Shown here: piece after piece, positions 7,497 to 15,791 of the stretch
Position numbering within the stretch: position 1 is the stretch's first letter
How the letters are laid out: each line of letters begins with the position of its first letter
The notes under the pieces: model-generated
The model's input: the letters and a program-made list of their open reading frames with translations, nothing else
Told to the model about the DNA's origin: nothing
Database searches by the model: none
NCBI RefSeq assembly: GCF_005844425.1
Contig: NZ_SPHL01000019.1
Coordinates: 1 to 36,149 of the forward strand
Reading direction: 5' to 3'
Length of the DNA stretch: 36,149 nt
DNA from: Anaerofustis stercorihominis
Lineage (GTDB): Bacteria > Bacillota > Clostridia > Eubacteriales > Anaerofustaceae
Translations under genes and position numbers: made by a program

Positions 7497-7525
7497 TATT
7501 ATGGACGTAATATTTTAAAATACAC
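7497..7525 (-). promoter_or_regulatory. Sigma-G-like promoter of the SASP gene
   Basis: On the minus strand CATAATA (7497-7503) fits the CATNHTA -10 element of sigma-G promoters exactly. Seventeen bases upstream is GTGTA, matching GHATR in four of five positions. The predicted start lies about 30 bases before the SASP ATG. SASP genes are classical sigma-G targets. Confidence 0.6.
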
Positions 7526-7543
7526 TGGTAAGTTATTCCTTGT

Positions 7544-8029
7544 TTATTCAAATTTAAAAAGGCTTCTTTTTCTTGAATTTTTTAATGTATTATATTTTTC
7601 TTTTAAAATTGAATTTTCGTAAGTCTTTTCTTTTAATTTCATTTTAAGCCTTGCATTTTCTGCAATAAGTTCATCTCTTTGTTTAAAGTTATCCTGTTTT
7701 TTTAATTCTTCTATTTCTTCTCTTAGAGAATTTATCGTCTTTATAAGGCAGGTTATGTTATTTTCTTCTTCTTTCGGTTTTTCTTCTTCAATCTCTTCAA
7801 AAATAATTTTATTTTTGCTTTCCGATAAAGTTTCTTTAATTTCTTTGTTTTTCTTTCCCTCGTCTTTAAGAGATTCTATGTAACGGAAAATATCTATTTC
7901 CCTTGTTGTATAATATCTTCTGTTGTTTGAACTTCTTGGAATTTCAAGACCGAACTCATCTTCATAAAATCTTAGTAAATAAGGCTTACAATTTAAAATA
8001 TTTGATGCTTGTGTAATAGTATATTTCAA
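7544..8029 (-). CDS. MerR-family transcriptional regulator with coiled-coil tail
   Basis: Residues 1-70 of 161 form a MerR winged helix-turn-helix: YTITQASNILNCKPYLLRFY, then RSSNNRRYYTTREIDIFRYI. The rest is strongly charged, with heptad-like runs (EEIEELKKQDNFKQRDELIAEN and beyond), which suggests a long coiled coil and not a ligand-binding domain. The start appears to be TTG at 8029, with AAGGAG seven bases upstream; no nearby ATG fits. Proteins of this RacA-like or short MerR type act in DNA binding and sometimes chromosome anchoring, but the target is unknown here. It may be the tail of the upstream thiI-containing transcript or independent. Confidence 0.8.
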   Translation of the reverse strand: MKYTITQASNILNCKPYLLRFYEDEFGLEIPRSSNNRRYYTTREIDIFRYIESLKDEGKKNKEIKETLSESKNKIIFEEIEEEKPKEEENNITCLIKTINSLREEIEELKKQDNFKQRDELIAENARLKMKLKEKTYENSILKEKYNTLKNSRKRSLFKFE

Positions 8030-8116
8030 AACTTAACTCCTTAAACGGTTTTTATATATATTACTCCAAATAATTTAAAAAATAAGCCTTAATTTGTCGT
8101 TTATTCAGTTTTATTT

Positions 8117-9271
8117 TTATAATTTAATAATTTCAATATTTTCTACTGCTTCATCTATCAAATCATCAATATCAAGTTTTGCTTCTTCTTCCAAAACTCT
8201 CTCAAGTTTAGGTTTAATTATAGGATGTTTTGGAACGAATATTGTACAACAGTCTTCATATGGTCTTATTGAAATATCATAAGCACCGATTTTTCTTGAT
8301 ATATCCACTATTTCAGTTTTATCAAAAGCAATTAATGGTCTTAAAATAGGTAAGTCTGAGCAAGCATTTGTACAAGAAATTCCTTCAATAGTTTGAGATG
8401 CAACTTGTCCAAGGCTTTCACCTGTTATAAGAGCTTTTAAATCGAATTTATCTTTTAATCTGTTAGCAATTTTAATCATATATCTTCTAAGAATTACGGT
8501 TAAATATTCGCCTTCACAGTTTTTTATAATTGCTTCTTGAATTTTTGTAAGAGAAACATTTACAAGAGTTATACCCATGTTATAATCGCTTAAAACTTCT
8601 GCAAGATCTTTAACCTTTTCTTTTGCGTCCATGCTTGTAAATGGATAGCTGTGAAAATGAAGTCCTACAACTTTCATACCTCTTTTATTCATTAAGTATC
8701 CTGCAACAGGAGAATCAAGTCCACCTGATAAAAGAAGTCCGCCTACTCCGCTGCTGTTTACAGGAAGTCCAGCATTACATCTTATATCTCCTGCATAAAC
8801 ATATGCATTTTCTCTTATTTCAACTTTTAAAATTGTATCAGGATTTTTTACGTCAACCTTTAAATCATCTGTATTGATAAGTACATAAGCCCCTACATCT
8901 TTACTTATTTCAGGAGATTTCATAGGGAATTTTTTATCGCTTCTTTTTGTTTCTACTTTAAAAGTTTTGTAATTCCCCTCTTTCATTACTTTAAGAGCTA
9001 CTTCTTTAATTTTGTTCATATCCTTTTCAAGTTCGTAACACTTTGTAAGATATACAATCCCAAATACTTTCTTAAGCCTTTCTATAATGGCCTCTTCATC
9101 AGTTTCATTATATCCGCTTACTATAATTCTGCTTTGAATTGTATGCAGTTTAACATTCTCAAATTTTCTTAGAGAAAGTCTAATGTTTTTTTGAAGTAAA
9201 TCTATAAAGAATTTTCTGTTAAGACCTTTAAGACTTATTTCTCCATATTTTACCATTATTATTTTATTCAT
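8117..9271 (-). CDS. thiI: tRNA 4-thiouridine synthase ThiI, without rhodanese domain
   Basis: The 384-residue protein has the N-terminal ferredoxin-like and THUMP domains (YGEISLKGLNRKFF at 9-22), then the PP-loop ATP pyrophosphatase signature SGGLDSPVAG at 182-191, and a C-terminal LPILRPLIAFDKTEI. ThiI adenylates U8 of tRNA and installs sulfur, giving a near-UV sensor; in some bacteria it also serves thiazole synthesis. It ends without the rhodanese domain found in Escherichia coli, as in Bacillus, where a dedicated cysteine desulfurase passes sulfur directly. That desulfurase gene is immediately upstream, 7 bases away. Confidence 0.95.
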   Translation of the reverse strand: MNKIIMVKYGEISLKGLNRKFFIDLLQKNIRLSLRKFENVKLHTIQSRIIVSGYNETDEEAIIERLKKVFGIVYLTKCYELEKDMNKIKEVALKVMKEGNYKTFKVETKRSDKKFPMKSPEISKDVGAYVLINTDDLKVDVKNPDTILKVEIRENAYVYAGDIRCNAGLPVNSSGVGGLLLSGGLDSPVAGYLMNKRGMKVVGLHFHSYPFTSMDAKEKVKDLAEVLSDYNMGITLVNVSLTKIQEAIIKNCEGEYLTVILRRYMIKIANRLKDKFDLKALITGESLGQVASQTIEGISCTNACSDLPILRPLIAFDKTEIVDISRKIGAYDISIRPYEDCCTIFVPKHPIIKPKLERVLEEEAKLDIDDLIDEAVENIEIIKL

Positions 9272-9278
9272 ATATTTT

Positions 9279-10448
9279 CTACCTACTCATTTTATTTAAA
9301 AGATGTAATCTTTCTAAGTTTTCTTTTAATTTTGTAATAAAAACATCAATTTGTTCTTTTGTATTAAATTCACTAAAACTTATTCTTATAGTTCCGTTTA
9401 TTAAATCATCATCAACGTCTATTGCCTTTAATATGCTATTTACTGTTGTGTTTCTTGAAGAACAGGCACTTGAAACGGAAACATAAATATTATCTTCTTC
9501 AAGCATATGAAGAAGTACTTCTCCTTTTATACCTTTAAAACTTACATTTAAAATATGATAAGAAATATCGGCTTTTTCATAAGGAGTATTAATATGATAA
9601 TCTTTAATCTCAGAAGATAGTTTACTTACCGTATATAAAAACAAATCCTTAAAAATCTTTTTATTTTCTTCAAAGTTTTTCTTTGTAATTTTAACTGCTT
9701 CGTCTAAGCCTGCAATTAAAGGAGTGTTTATTGTTCCGCTTCTGTAACTTTCCTGTTGTCCGCCTCCGTGAAGAAGTGGAAGAAGAGTTATATTTTCCTT
9801 TAATACTAAAGCTCCTATTCCCTTTGGACCATGGAATTTATGAGCACTTAAGGAAATCATATCAGCATCTTTTAGTTTTAAATCAACTTTTCCAACAGCT
9901 TGAGTTGCGTCTATGTGAACAAGAACATTTTCGTTTTTTTCTTTTACTTTTTTTATTATTTTTTCAACATCCTGAACAACGCCAAATTCGTTGTTTACAT
10001 AAATTATGCTTATAAGTTTTGTATTCTTATCAATACTGTTTACTAATTCTTCTAAATTTATTACACCATTTTTATCAACTGGAACATATTTTGTTTTTAC
10101 ATTCAAATCTTCATAATAATGAAATACATTTGTAACACAAGGATGTTCGATATTGGTTGTAATAATATTGATGTTTTCGGGATGTTTGATTTTTCCTATT
10201 GTTCCTTTAATGGCCATATTTACACTTTCCGTTGCACCGGATGTAAAAATGACTCTTCTATTTTCTTTTATGTTTAAAAAATCAAGTAAGTTATCTTTTG
10301 TTTCTTTTAATATTTTACCGGCTTCAAACCCTTTTTTATGAACGGCTGATGCATTTGCATAGTCATATAAAAGATATTTTTCTATTTTTTTTGCCGCTTC
10401 TTTATAACACATGGTTGTGGCGGCGTTATCCAAATATATTTCTTCCAT
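9279..10448 (-). CDS. Cysteine desulfurase (NifS/IscS class, ThiI partner)
   Basis: PLP enzyme that takes sulfur from cysteine as a persulfide. The 389-residue protein begins EEIYLDNAATT and has the PLP lysine K204 in SLSAHKFHGPKG, the GGGQQESYRSGT segment, and the catalytic cysteine C329 in SVSSACSS. This is the group I arrangement, with a flexible active-site loop. The next gene is thiI, so its main job is probably supplying sulfur for 4-thiouridine, as NifZ does in Bacillus subtilis; no IscU or Suf scaffold is visible in the window. Its ATG directly abuts the stop codon of the upstream racemase-like gene. Confidence 0.93.
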   Translation of the reverse strand: MEEIYLDNAATTMCYKEAAKKIEKYLLYDYANASAVHKKGFEAGKILKETKDNLLDFLNIKENRRVIFTSGATESVNMAIKGTIGKIKHPENINIITTNIEHPCVTNVFHYYEDLNVKTKYVPVDKNGVINLEELVNSIDKNTKLISIIYVNNEFGVVQDVEKIIKKVKEKNENVLVHIDATQAVGKVDLKLKDADMISLSAHKFHGPKGIGALVLKENITLLPLLHGGGQQESYRSGTINTPLIAGLDEAVKITKKNFEENKKIFKDLFLYTVSKLSSEIKDYHINTPYEKADISYHILNVSFKGIKGEVLLHMLEEDNIYVSVSSACSSRNTTVNSILKAIDVDDDLINGTIRISFSEFNTKEQIDVFITKLKENLERLHLLNKMSR

Positions 10449-11510
10449 TTAGTCTATAAACTCCTTAACAACATATTTTGAAGTAAAGGCTCTAAGTGTA
10501 GCGGTATAATACATAAAAAGTTCAAATGTATCACCGATTTTATAATCATTTTTACTGTCTGTGATATCTATAATTAAATGATCGCTGCTTCCTCCAAGGA
10601 TTTTTGTATTTGTATCAAGAGGAAACATATCAAGGTCTATATCCTGTTTTCCTACAGATAAAATCGCTCTTTTTCTTATACCTTCATCAACAAATTCAGG
10701 TTTTGAATTTAAGGCTGAAAAACCTCTTTTGCCTATTGGAATTGAAGGTTTATTTTTTATTTCTATTATCTCGGCTTTTAATATGAAAGCGTCTTTTATC
10801 ATACCGTCAATATGGCTTCTGTAAGTACAGTCTCTACCAAAATAAATAGTATCACCGACTCTTATATTGGTTATTCCTTCAATAGGGTTATCTTCTCTAA
10901 ATAAAGTATAGCTTGTTGAATTTCCGCCTGAAACCACTTCAAGCTTTTGGTTTAACTCACTTTCAAGAAGTTTGTTTACATTCACAAGATGAGTTAGATT
11001 TTTTTCATCAGGCAAAACTCCCCCGTAACAGGTTAAGTTTGTAGCTATACCCTTTATATTAATATTGGAAAGATTTTTCATTTTTTTAGCATTTTCAACG
11101 ATGTCTTTTTCTTCAAAATATCCTTCCCTTAAATCGCCCACATCAAACATTAATAATATATCGTGAGTTTTGTTTTGATATTTTGCAGCCTCGTTTAATG
11201 CTTTTACCGTATCATATTCACTGTTTAAGGATACATCGCTGTATTTTACGACTTCATCTGCCATTGAAATGCTTGGAAGTCTTATAAGCCATTTTTCAGC
11301 ATCTAAATCCTTAATATTTTCAAGATTTTCTATTCTTGAATCCCCAAACTTCTTTATTCCTGCTTCCATTAATGTTTTAACTATTCTTTCATTGCAGGAA
11401 TGAAGTTTCGTAACAGCTGTTACATCTACACCGTATTTTCCAAGAGTTTCTTTAACGGTTATTGCATTATCATGTATTTTGTTTAAATTAATCTTTAATG
11501 TAGGTCTCAT
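10449..11510 (-). CDS. Alanine/ornithine racemase-family PLP enzyme
   Basis: The 353-residue protein resembles the single-domain fold III family typified by the ornithine racemase of clostridial ornithine fermentation. It has PTLKINLNKIHDN at the N-terminus, the PLP lysine K35 in VTAVTKLHSC, FGDSRIENL, LMFDVGDLREGYF, VSGGNSTSYTL and RVGDTIYFGRD. Canonical alanine racemases open with a different lysine motif (AVVKANAYGHG). It probably racemises an amino acid, ornithine being the best guess. No ornithine aminomutase or D-ornithine pathway genes are seen here. It sits between the UPF0210 gene and the desulfurase gene in one tight run. Confidence 0.82.
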   Translation of the reverse strand: MRPTLKINLNKIHDNAITVKETLGKYGVDVTAVTKLHSCNERIVKTLMEAGIKKFGDSRIENLENIKDLDAEKWLIRLPSISMADEVVKYSDVSLNSEYDTVKALNEAAKYQNKTHDILLMFDVGDLREGYFEEKDIVENAKKMKNLSNINIKGIATNLTCYGGVLPDEKNLTHLVNVNKLLESELNQKLEVVSGGNSTSYTLFREDNPIEGITNIRVGDTIYFGRDCTYRSHIDGMIKDAFILKAEIIEIKNKPSIPIGKRGFSALNSKPEFVDEGIRKRAILSVGKQDIDLDMFPLDTNTKILGGSSDHLIIDITDSKNDYKIGDTFELFMYYTATLRAFTSKYVVKEFID

Positions 11511-11523
11511 ACTTTTCCCTTCT

Positions 11524-12882
11524 TTAGTTTTTGAATGAATGTACAGGAGATGGAATTCTTCCCCCTCTTTGAATGAAATCAGAACTGCTGAAGCTGTTTA
11601 CTTCCATAATAGGTGCACTTCCGAAAAGTCCGCCCCAGTCAACTTTATCGCCGACTTTCTTACCATATACAGGAACTACTCTAACAGCAGTTGTTTTATT
11701 GTTTATTACACCAATTGCAGCTTCATCGGCAATCATAGCTGAAATTGTATCTTCAGGTGTTTCCCATGGAATTGCAATCATGTCAAGTCCAACAGAGCAA
11801 ACGCTTGTCATTGCTTCAAGTTTATCAAAATGTAAGCAGCCGTCTTCAACTGCAGCAATCATTCTGTTGTCCTCACTTACAGGAATAAAAGCTCCGCTTA
11901 ATCCTCCAACGTGACTTGATGCCATGATACCGCCTTTTTTAACTGCGTCTGTAAGCATTGCAAGAGCAGCTGTACTTCCGTGAGCACCGCATCTTTCAAG
12001 TCCCATTACTTCAAGAATTTCAGCAACACTGTCTCCTATTGCAGGTGTTGGAGCAAGAGACAAGTCTAAAATTCCGAAAGGAACATCAAGTCTTCTGCTT
12101 ACTTCGTGTCCTATTAAAGAACCGGCTCTTGTTATTTTAAATGCTGTTCTTTTTATTGTTTCAGCAATTTCGTCAACTGTTGCACCTTTCATTCCTTCAA
12201 GTGCAGTTTTAACAACACCAGGACCGCTTACACCGACGTTTATAACTTTTTCAGCTTCTCCTACACCATGAAAAGCTCCTGCCATAAATGGATTATCTTC
12301 AACGGCATTTGCAAATACTACAAATTTTGCACAACCGAATGAGTTATTATCCTTTGTCATGTATGCAGTCTTTTTAATTATAGGACCCATTTTCTTAACA
12401 GCATTAAAGTTTATTCCTGATTTTGTACTTCCAAGGTTTACACTTGAACACATATTTGTTGTTTCTGTTAGGGCATATGGAATTGATTCAAGGAATGAAA
12501 CATCGCTTGTTGTACATCCTTTTTGAACAAGAGCAGAATACCCGCCGATAATATCAACGCCAACTTCTTTAGCGGCATTGTCAAGTGCTTTTGCATACTC
12601 AACCCACTCTTCAACGCTGTTTGCACAAGCAAGAGCTATTGGAGTTACGGAAATTCTTTTGTTTACAATTGGAATACCATATTCATCGGCAACAGTATCC
12701 GCAGTTTTTACCAAGTCTTTTGCAATTGTTGTTATTTTATCGTAAATTTTATTTGTTGCAACTTTATAATTTCTGTCAAAACAATCAAGCAAAGAAATAC
12801 CAAGAGTAGTTGTTCTGATATCCAAATTTTCGGTATCAAGCATCTTGATTGTATCCATTACATCTTTTTTTTGTATAATCAT
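11524..12882 (-). CDS. UPF0210 (DUF711) family protein
   Basis: The 452-residue protein belongs to the conserved UPF0210/DUF711 family, recognisable by [13 protein letters not shown] near the start, [62 protein letters not shown] and a C-terminal [16 protein letters not shown]. Structures of relatives show a barrel similar to pyruvate formate-lyase-type enzymes, but the reaction is unknown. The gene for a small ACT-domain protein lies 11 bases upstream. This UPF0237-UPF0210 pair is conserved in many Firmicutes, so the ACT protein probably senses an amino acid or partners the larger one. Confidence 0.92.
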   Translation of the reverse strand: MIIQKKDVMDTIKMLDTENLDIRTTTLGISLLDCFDRNYKVATNKIYDKITTIAKDLVKTADTVADEYGIPIVNKRISVTPIALACANSVEEWVEYAKALDNAAKEVGVDIIGGYSALVQKGCTTSDVSFLESIPYALTETTNMCSSVNLGSTKSGINFNAVKKMGPIIKKTAYMTKDNNSFGCAKFVVFANAVEDNPFMAGAFHGVGEAEKVINVGVSGPGVVKTALEGMKGATVDEIAETIKRTAFKITRAGSLIGHEVSRRLDVPFGILDLSLAPTPAIGDSVAEILEVMGLERCGAHGSTAALAMLTDAVKKGGIMASSHVGGLSGAFIPVSEDNRMIAAVEDGCLHFDKLEAMTSVCSVGLDMIAIPWETPEDTISAMIADEAAIGVINNKTTAVRVVPVYGKKVGDKVDWGGLFGSAPIMEVNSFSSSDFIQRGGRIPSPVHSFKN

Positions 12883-12893
12883 TGTTTTACTCC

Positions 12894-13163
12894 TTAAATT
12901 TTATGCATTGTATCAAATATTTCTTCTTTTTGAATTCTTATTGATAAACCAATTTCTTCAGATAATTTATCAAGTTCTTCCTTAATTGTTTTAAAAGAAG
13001 CTTTATTTTCGTTTATTTTAACAAGCATTAACATTGTAAAATAATCTTGCATAACTGTTTGAGAAATATCTTCAATGTTTACATCATAGTCGTTTAATAC
13101 TTTTGAAACATTATAAATAATCCCTGTTTTATCTTTCCCGATTACTGTGATAATTGCTTTCAT
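12894..13163 (-). CDS. ACT-domain protein (UPF0237 family)
   Basis: At 89 residues this is a single ACT domain. The protein opens with [20 protein letters not shown], the usual GKDxxGI ligand loop, followed by [24 protein letters not shown] domains bind amino acids or other small effectors and usually dimerise. No catalytic or DNA-binding domain is attached, so it probably acts on another protein, most likely the UPF0210 product encoded next. CGGAGGAAG precedes the ATG. It heads the long minus-strand transcript that runs to thiI. Confidence 0.92.
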   Translation of the reverse strand: MKAIITVIGKDKTGIIYNVSKVLNDYDVNIEDISQTVMQDYFTMLMLVKINENKASFKTIKEELDKLSEEIGLSIRIQKEEIFDTMHKI

Positions 13164-13246
13164 ATCTTCCTCCGATTTAATAAAAATATTTTTAAACTTA
13201 AATTATATATTATCATATTTACCTTTATAATTAAACCCTTGTTTGA

Positions 13247-13252
13247 TATAAT
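13247..13252 (+). promoter_or_regulatory. -10 element for the metallo-beta-lactamase-fold gene
   Basis: A perfect TATAAT stands about 22 bases before the ATG at 13275, preceded by TTTGA. No good -35 hexamer is present at 16-18 bases, so the promoter may be weak or activator-dependent. Confidence 0.5.
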
Positions 13253-13274
13253 TTGGTGAAGCGGAGGTTAAAAA

Positions 13275-13943
13275 ATGAAAGTAAAATATTTATATAACAG
13301 CGGATTTTTAATTGAACTTGATGATTATATTTTTGTAATTGATTCCATGAACAAATTAAAAATTGAAAGTAAAGATAAAAAAGTAATTTGCTTTGCCACT
13401 CATTCCCATATGGATCACTTTAACGATTTTATTCTAAAAGAAGGATTATGTGTTTTAAGCGATGATATAAAAGTAAGGGAAAAAGATAATATTATATTTA
13501 TAAAGCCTTATGATGAAATTGAAACAAATGGAATAAAAATAAAAACATTTGGTTCAACAGACCTTGGGGTAAGTTTTTTAATAAAAGCAGAAGGAAAAAT
13601 ATTCTTCCACAGCGGAGATTTAAACTGGTGGCACTGGGAAAATGATGATAAAAAAACACAGGAAAAAGAAGCTAAAGACTATCAAGATGAAATAATGAAG
13701 TTAAAAGAATATTTACAAAATGAATTTATTGATTATGCATTTATTCCGGTGGACAGAAGATTAAATGAAAACTCAACACTTGCCATTGACTTTTTCTTAA
13801 AAGAAATTAAAACAAAAGATGTTTTCCCTATGCATTTTAGAGAAGATTTAAGATATATTGAGGATTTAAAAGAAATAGAAGAAAAATATAAAAATGTAAA
13901 TATTCATGAAATCACAAAAGAAAATCAAGAATTTATATTTTAA
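13275..13943 (+). CDS. Metallo-beta-lactamase-fold hydrolase (UlaG-like)
   Basis: The 222-residue protein has the MBL zinc signature T-H-S-H-M-D-H with H43, H45, D47 and H48. Later ligand motifs are FFHSGDLNWWHW and a terminal FPMHF. The short form and the KYLYNSGFLIELDD start suggest the UlaG/YfjN-like subgroup of the superfamily, which hydrolyses phosphodiester or lactone bonds. The specific substrate is not predictable. GGAGG precedes the ATG. It is divergent from the ACT-protein gene and stands alone, ending before a shared terminator. Confidence 0.85.
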   Translation: MKVKYLYNSGFLIELDDYIFVIDSMNKLKIESKDKKVICFATHSHMDHFNDFILKEGLCVLSDDIKVREKDNIIFIKPYDEIETNGIKIKTFGSTDLGVSFLIKAEGKIFFHSGDLNWWHWENDDKKTQEKEAKDYQDEIMKLKEYLQNEFIDYAFIPVDRRLNENSTLAIDFFLKEIKTKDVFPMHFREDLRYIEDLKEIEEKYKNVNIHEITKENQEFIF

Positions 13944-14070
13944 AACTATATATAATATTTTGATTAATATTAATAAATTAAATAATAAAATATGTAATAT
14001 TAACATTAATTTTTAAATAATTATGTAATACTATTTAATATAATATAATAAAAAAAATATTAGTTAAACA

Positions 14071-14098
14071 AAAAAAGAAACGCAATGCGTTTCTTTTT
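14071..14098. terminator. Bidirectional terminator between converging genes
   Basis: The perfect palindrome AAAAAGAAACGC and GCGTTTCTTTTT surrounds AAT, with A-runs and T-runs at the outer ends. It touches the stop codon of the GntR gene and lies 130 bases beyond the metallo-beta-lactamase-fold gene. The bases between 13944 and 14070 are AT-rich with no other feature. Confidence 0.85.
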
Positions 14099-14816
14099 AT
14101 TTTTCTCTACCAACCATTTCTATTTCAAGTTCATATTTACTTCCAACGATTTTTGAATGGTCTATACATATAGGTTTTTGTCCCATATAACATGTTCTTT
14201 TAAGTTCGATTAAAGCTGTTCCAACCGCAACATCAAGCATTTGACTTTCTTCAAAAGTTGCGTTCTTTGCAGAAATTAATTCTGTTGCAGAATCGAAGTT
14301 TATTCCATATTCCCTTTCAAGGAATGCATATAAAGATGTAATTTCATCTTGCTTTTTAATGATATCCGGAACATCTTCTTTTCTTAAATAATTTTTTACT
14401 ATTGCTATTGGAATATTGTTTGCAAGCTGTATTCTTTGAATTCTTATTATTACAGTTCCGTTTTCTATGCCAAGTTTTTCACTTATAAAATCATCCGCAG
14501 CAACGGAATCTATAAATATATTTTTAGGTTTAACTTCATAACCTTTATGTCGTAATGTTTCAGAAACAGACGTTACATGATTTAAACTTTGCATTGTTTT
14601 ATTGTCTGTTACAACCGTTCCTTTACCTTGTTGAGCTTTTAAAAATCCTTCTCTTGAAAGTAGGTCAACAGCTTTTCTTACGGTAGTTCTGCTTACACCA
14701 AACATCTTTTCTATTTCAGGTTCCGGAGGTATTAAGTCTCCCGGCTTATAATATCCGTTTTCTATTTTTTCTTTAAAATATTTGTAAAGTTTGCTGTATT
14801 GATATACTTTTTCCAT
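14097..14816 (-). CDS. GntR-family (HutC/UTRA) transcriptional regulator
   Basis: Residues 1-75 of 239 form the GntR winged helix: YKYFKEKIENGYYKPGDLIP, EPEIEKMFGVSRTTVRKAVD, then FLKAQQGKGTVV. The remainder is a UTRA ligand-binding domain (EKLGIENGTVIIRIQRIQL near 95-113, then SLYAFLEREYGINFDSATE). HutC members respond to sugars, amino acids or their phosphates and usually repress neighbouring catabolic genes. No obvious target is adjacent; the neighbours are spo0A and a lone hydrolase. It may regulate genes elsewhere or itself. Confidence 0.92.
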   Translation of the reverse strand: MEKVYQYSKLYKYFKEKIENGYYKPGDLIPPEPEIEKMFGVSRTTVRKAVDLLSREGFLKAQQGKGTVVTDNKTMQSLNHVTSVSETLRHKGYEVKPKNIFIDSVAADDFISEKLGIENGTVIIRIQRIQLANNIPIAIVKNYLRKEDVPDIIKKQDEITSLYAFLEREYGINFDSATELISAKNATFEESQMLDVAVGTALIELKRTCYMGQKPICIDHSKIVGSKYELEIEMVGREK

Positions 14817-14839
14817 ATTTCATACCTCCTATTATCAAT

Positions 14840-14868
14840 ATTTTAATATAAAAACGTACTTAAATCAA
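14840..14868 (-). promoter_or_regulatory. Sigma-A promoter of the GntR gene
   Basis: On the minus strand TTGATT (14863-14868) and TAAAAT (14840-14845) are separated by 17 bases. The start would be about 15 bases before the ATG, with AGGAGG in the short leader. Confidence 0.65.
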
Positions 14869-14908
14869 CAAAAAAGATACAAAACATCATTATCACTATG
14901 ATTTTCAT

Positions 14909-14938
14909 AAAAAAAGACGTGCCTTTTGCACGTCTTTT
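14909..14938 (-). terminator. Intrinsic terminator overlapping the spo0A stop codon
   Basis: GACGTGC and GCACGTC pair around a five-base loop, with flanking A/T pairs and a TTTTTTT tract on the minus strand. The first bases of the stem belong to the stop codon of spo0A, so coding and termination signals overlap. Confidence 0.9.
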
Positions 14939-15710
14939 AAGCATACTGTCCAATGTCAAGTCTCATTTTATCCGCAACCATTGCAATAAATTCCGAATTG
15001 GTAGGTTTACCTTTATTTTGGTCTATTGTATAACCAAATATTTTATCTATTGTCTCAACTCTTCCTCTATTCCAAGCAACTTCTATTGCATGTCTTATTG
15101 CTCTTTCAACTCTACTTGGTGTTGTACCGTATTTTTCTGCAATCATAGGATATAAAGTTTTTGTTATTCCTCCAAGTAATTCAACATTATCAATAACAAG
15201 TTTTATTGCTTCTCTTAAATAAATATATCCTTTTATATGAGCAGGAACACCTACTTCATGAAGTATTGATGTTACCATAACTTGATAATCTTTATCTTTC
15301 TTTTCTTTTTCTTCCTTTGCTTCTTCGTTCATATCGGGAGAAAAATATGCATCTATCTCTCTCGTTAATTCATCAAAATTAAAAGGTTTTAAGAAATAAT
15401 AATCAGCTCCTAAATTTACTGTTTGTCTTGTAAAAGATTCTCCTCCAACAGCTGACATCATAACAACATGAGGGTCGTAGTTACCCATATCACTTTTATT
15501 TAATTTTTCAAGTACACCGATACCGTCTAGCATTGGCATTATCGTATCCAAAAGTAAAATATCCGGCTTTTCGTTTTCAACAACATCCAAAAGGTCATTG
15601 CCGTTTCCTACCACCCCCACTACATTAAAATTTTCTCTTCCTTCAAAATGGTCTTTTACAGCCAAAGCAAATTTTTCGTTATCATCTGCAATTGCAACTT
15701 TATATACCAT
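14937..15710 (-). CDS. spo0A: Sporulation master regulator Spo0A
   Basis: The 257-residue protein has an N-terminal receiver with the acidic pair D9/D10, phosphoacceptor D55 in LLLDTIMP and the conserved K108 in YFLKPF. A charged linker near 125-140 ([15 protein letters not shown]) leads to the Spo0A-specific effector domain, with [18 protein letters not shown] as its recognition region. Phosphorylated Spo0A binds 0A boxes to start sporulation and control stationary-phase genes. The gene directly follows spoIVB, the invariant order in spore formers. GGGAGG precedes the ATG. The 80-base upstream gap presumably contains its promoter, but I see neither a strong sigma-A nor a sigma-H match. Confidence 0.98.
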   Translation of the reverse strand: MVYKVAIADDNEKFALAVKDHFEGRENFNVVGVVGNGNDLLDVVENEKPDILLLDTIMPMLDGIGVLEKLNKSDMGNYDPHVVMMSAVGGESFTRQTVNLGADYYFLKPFNFDELTREIDAYFSPDMNEEAKEEKEKKDKDYQVMVTSILHEVGVPAHIKGYIYLREAIKLVIDNVELLGGITKTLYPMIAEKYGTTPSRVERAIRHAIEVAWNRGRVETIDKIFGYTIDQNKGKPTNSEFIAMVADKMRLDIGQYA

Positions 15711-15791
15711 AATTTTTCCTCCCGATTTAATATTATTTTGTTTTATTTTAATTTCTTTTAAAGATTACTACAATTTTAATGCAAAGTTTGT

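Noticed and set aside
15711-15791. Sigma-H promoter for spo0A
   Set aside because: No RNAGGAWWW element with a correctly spaced GAAT is visible on the minus strand.
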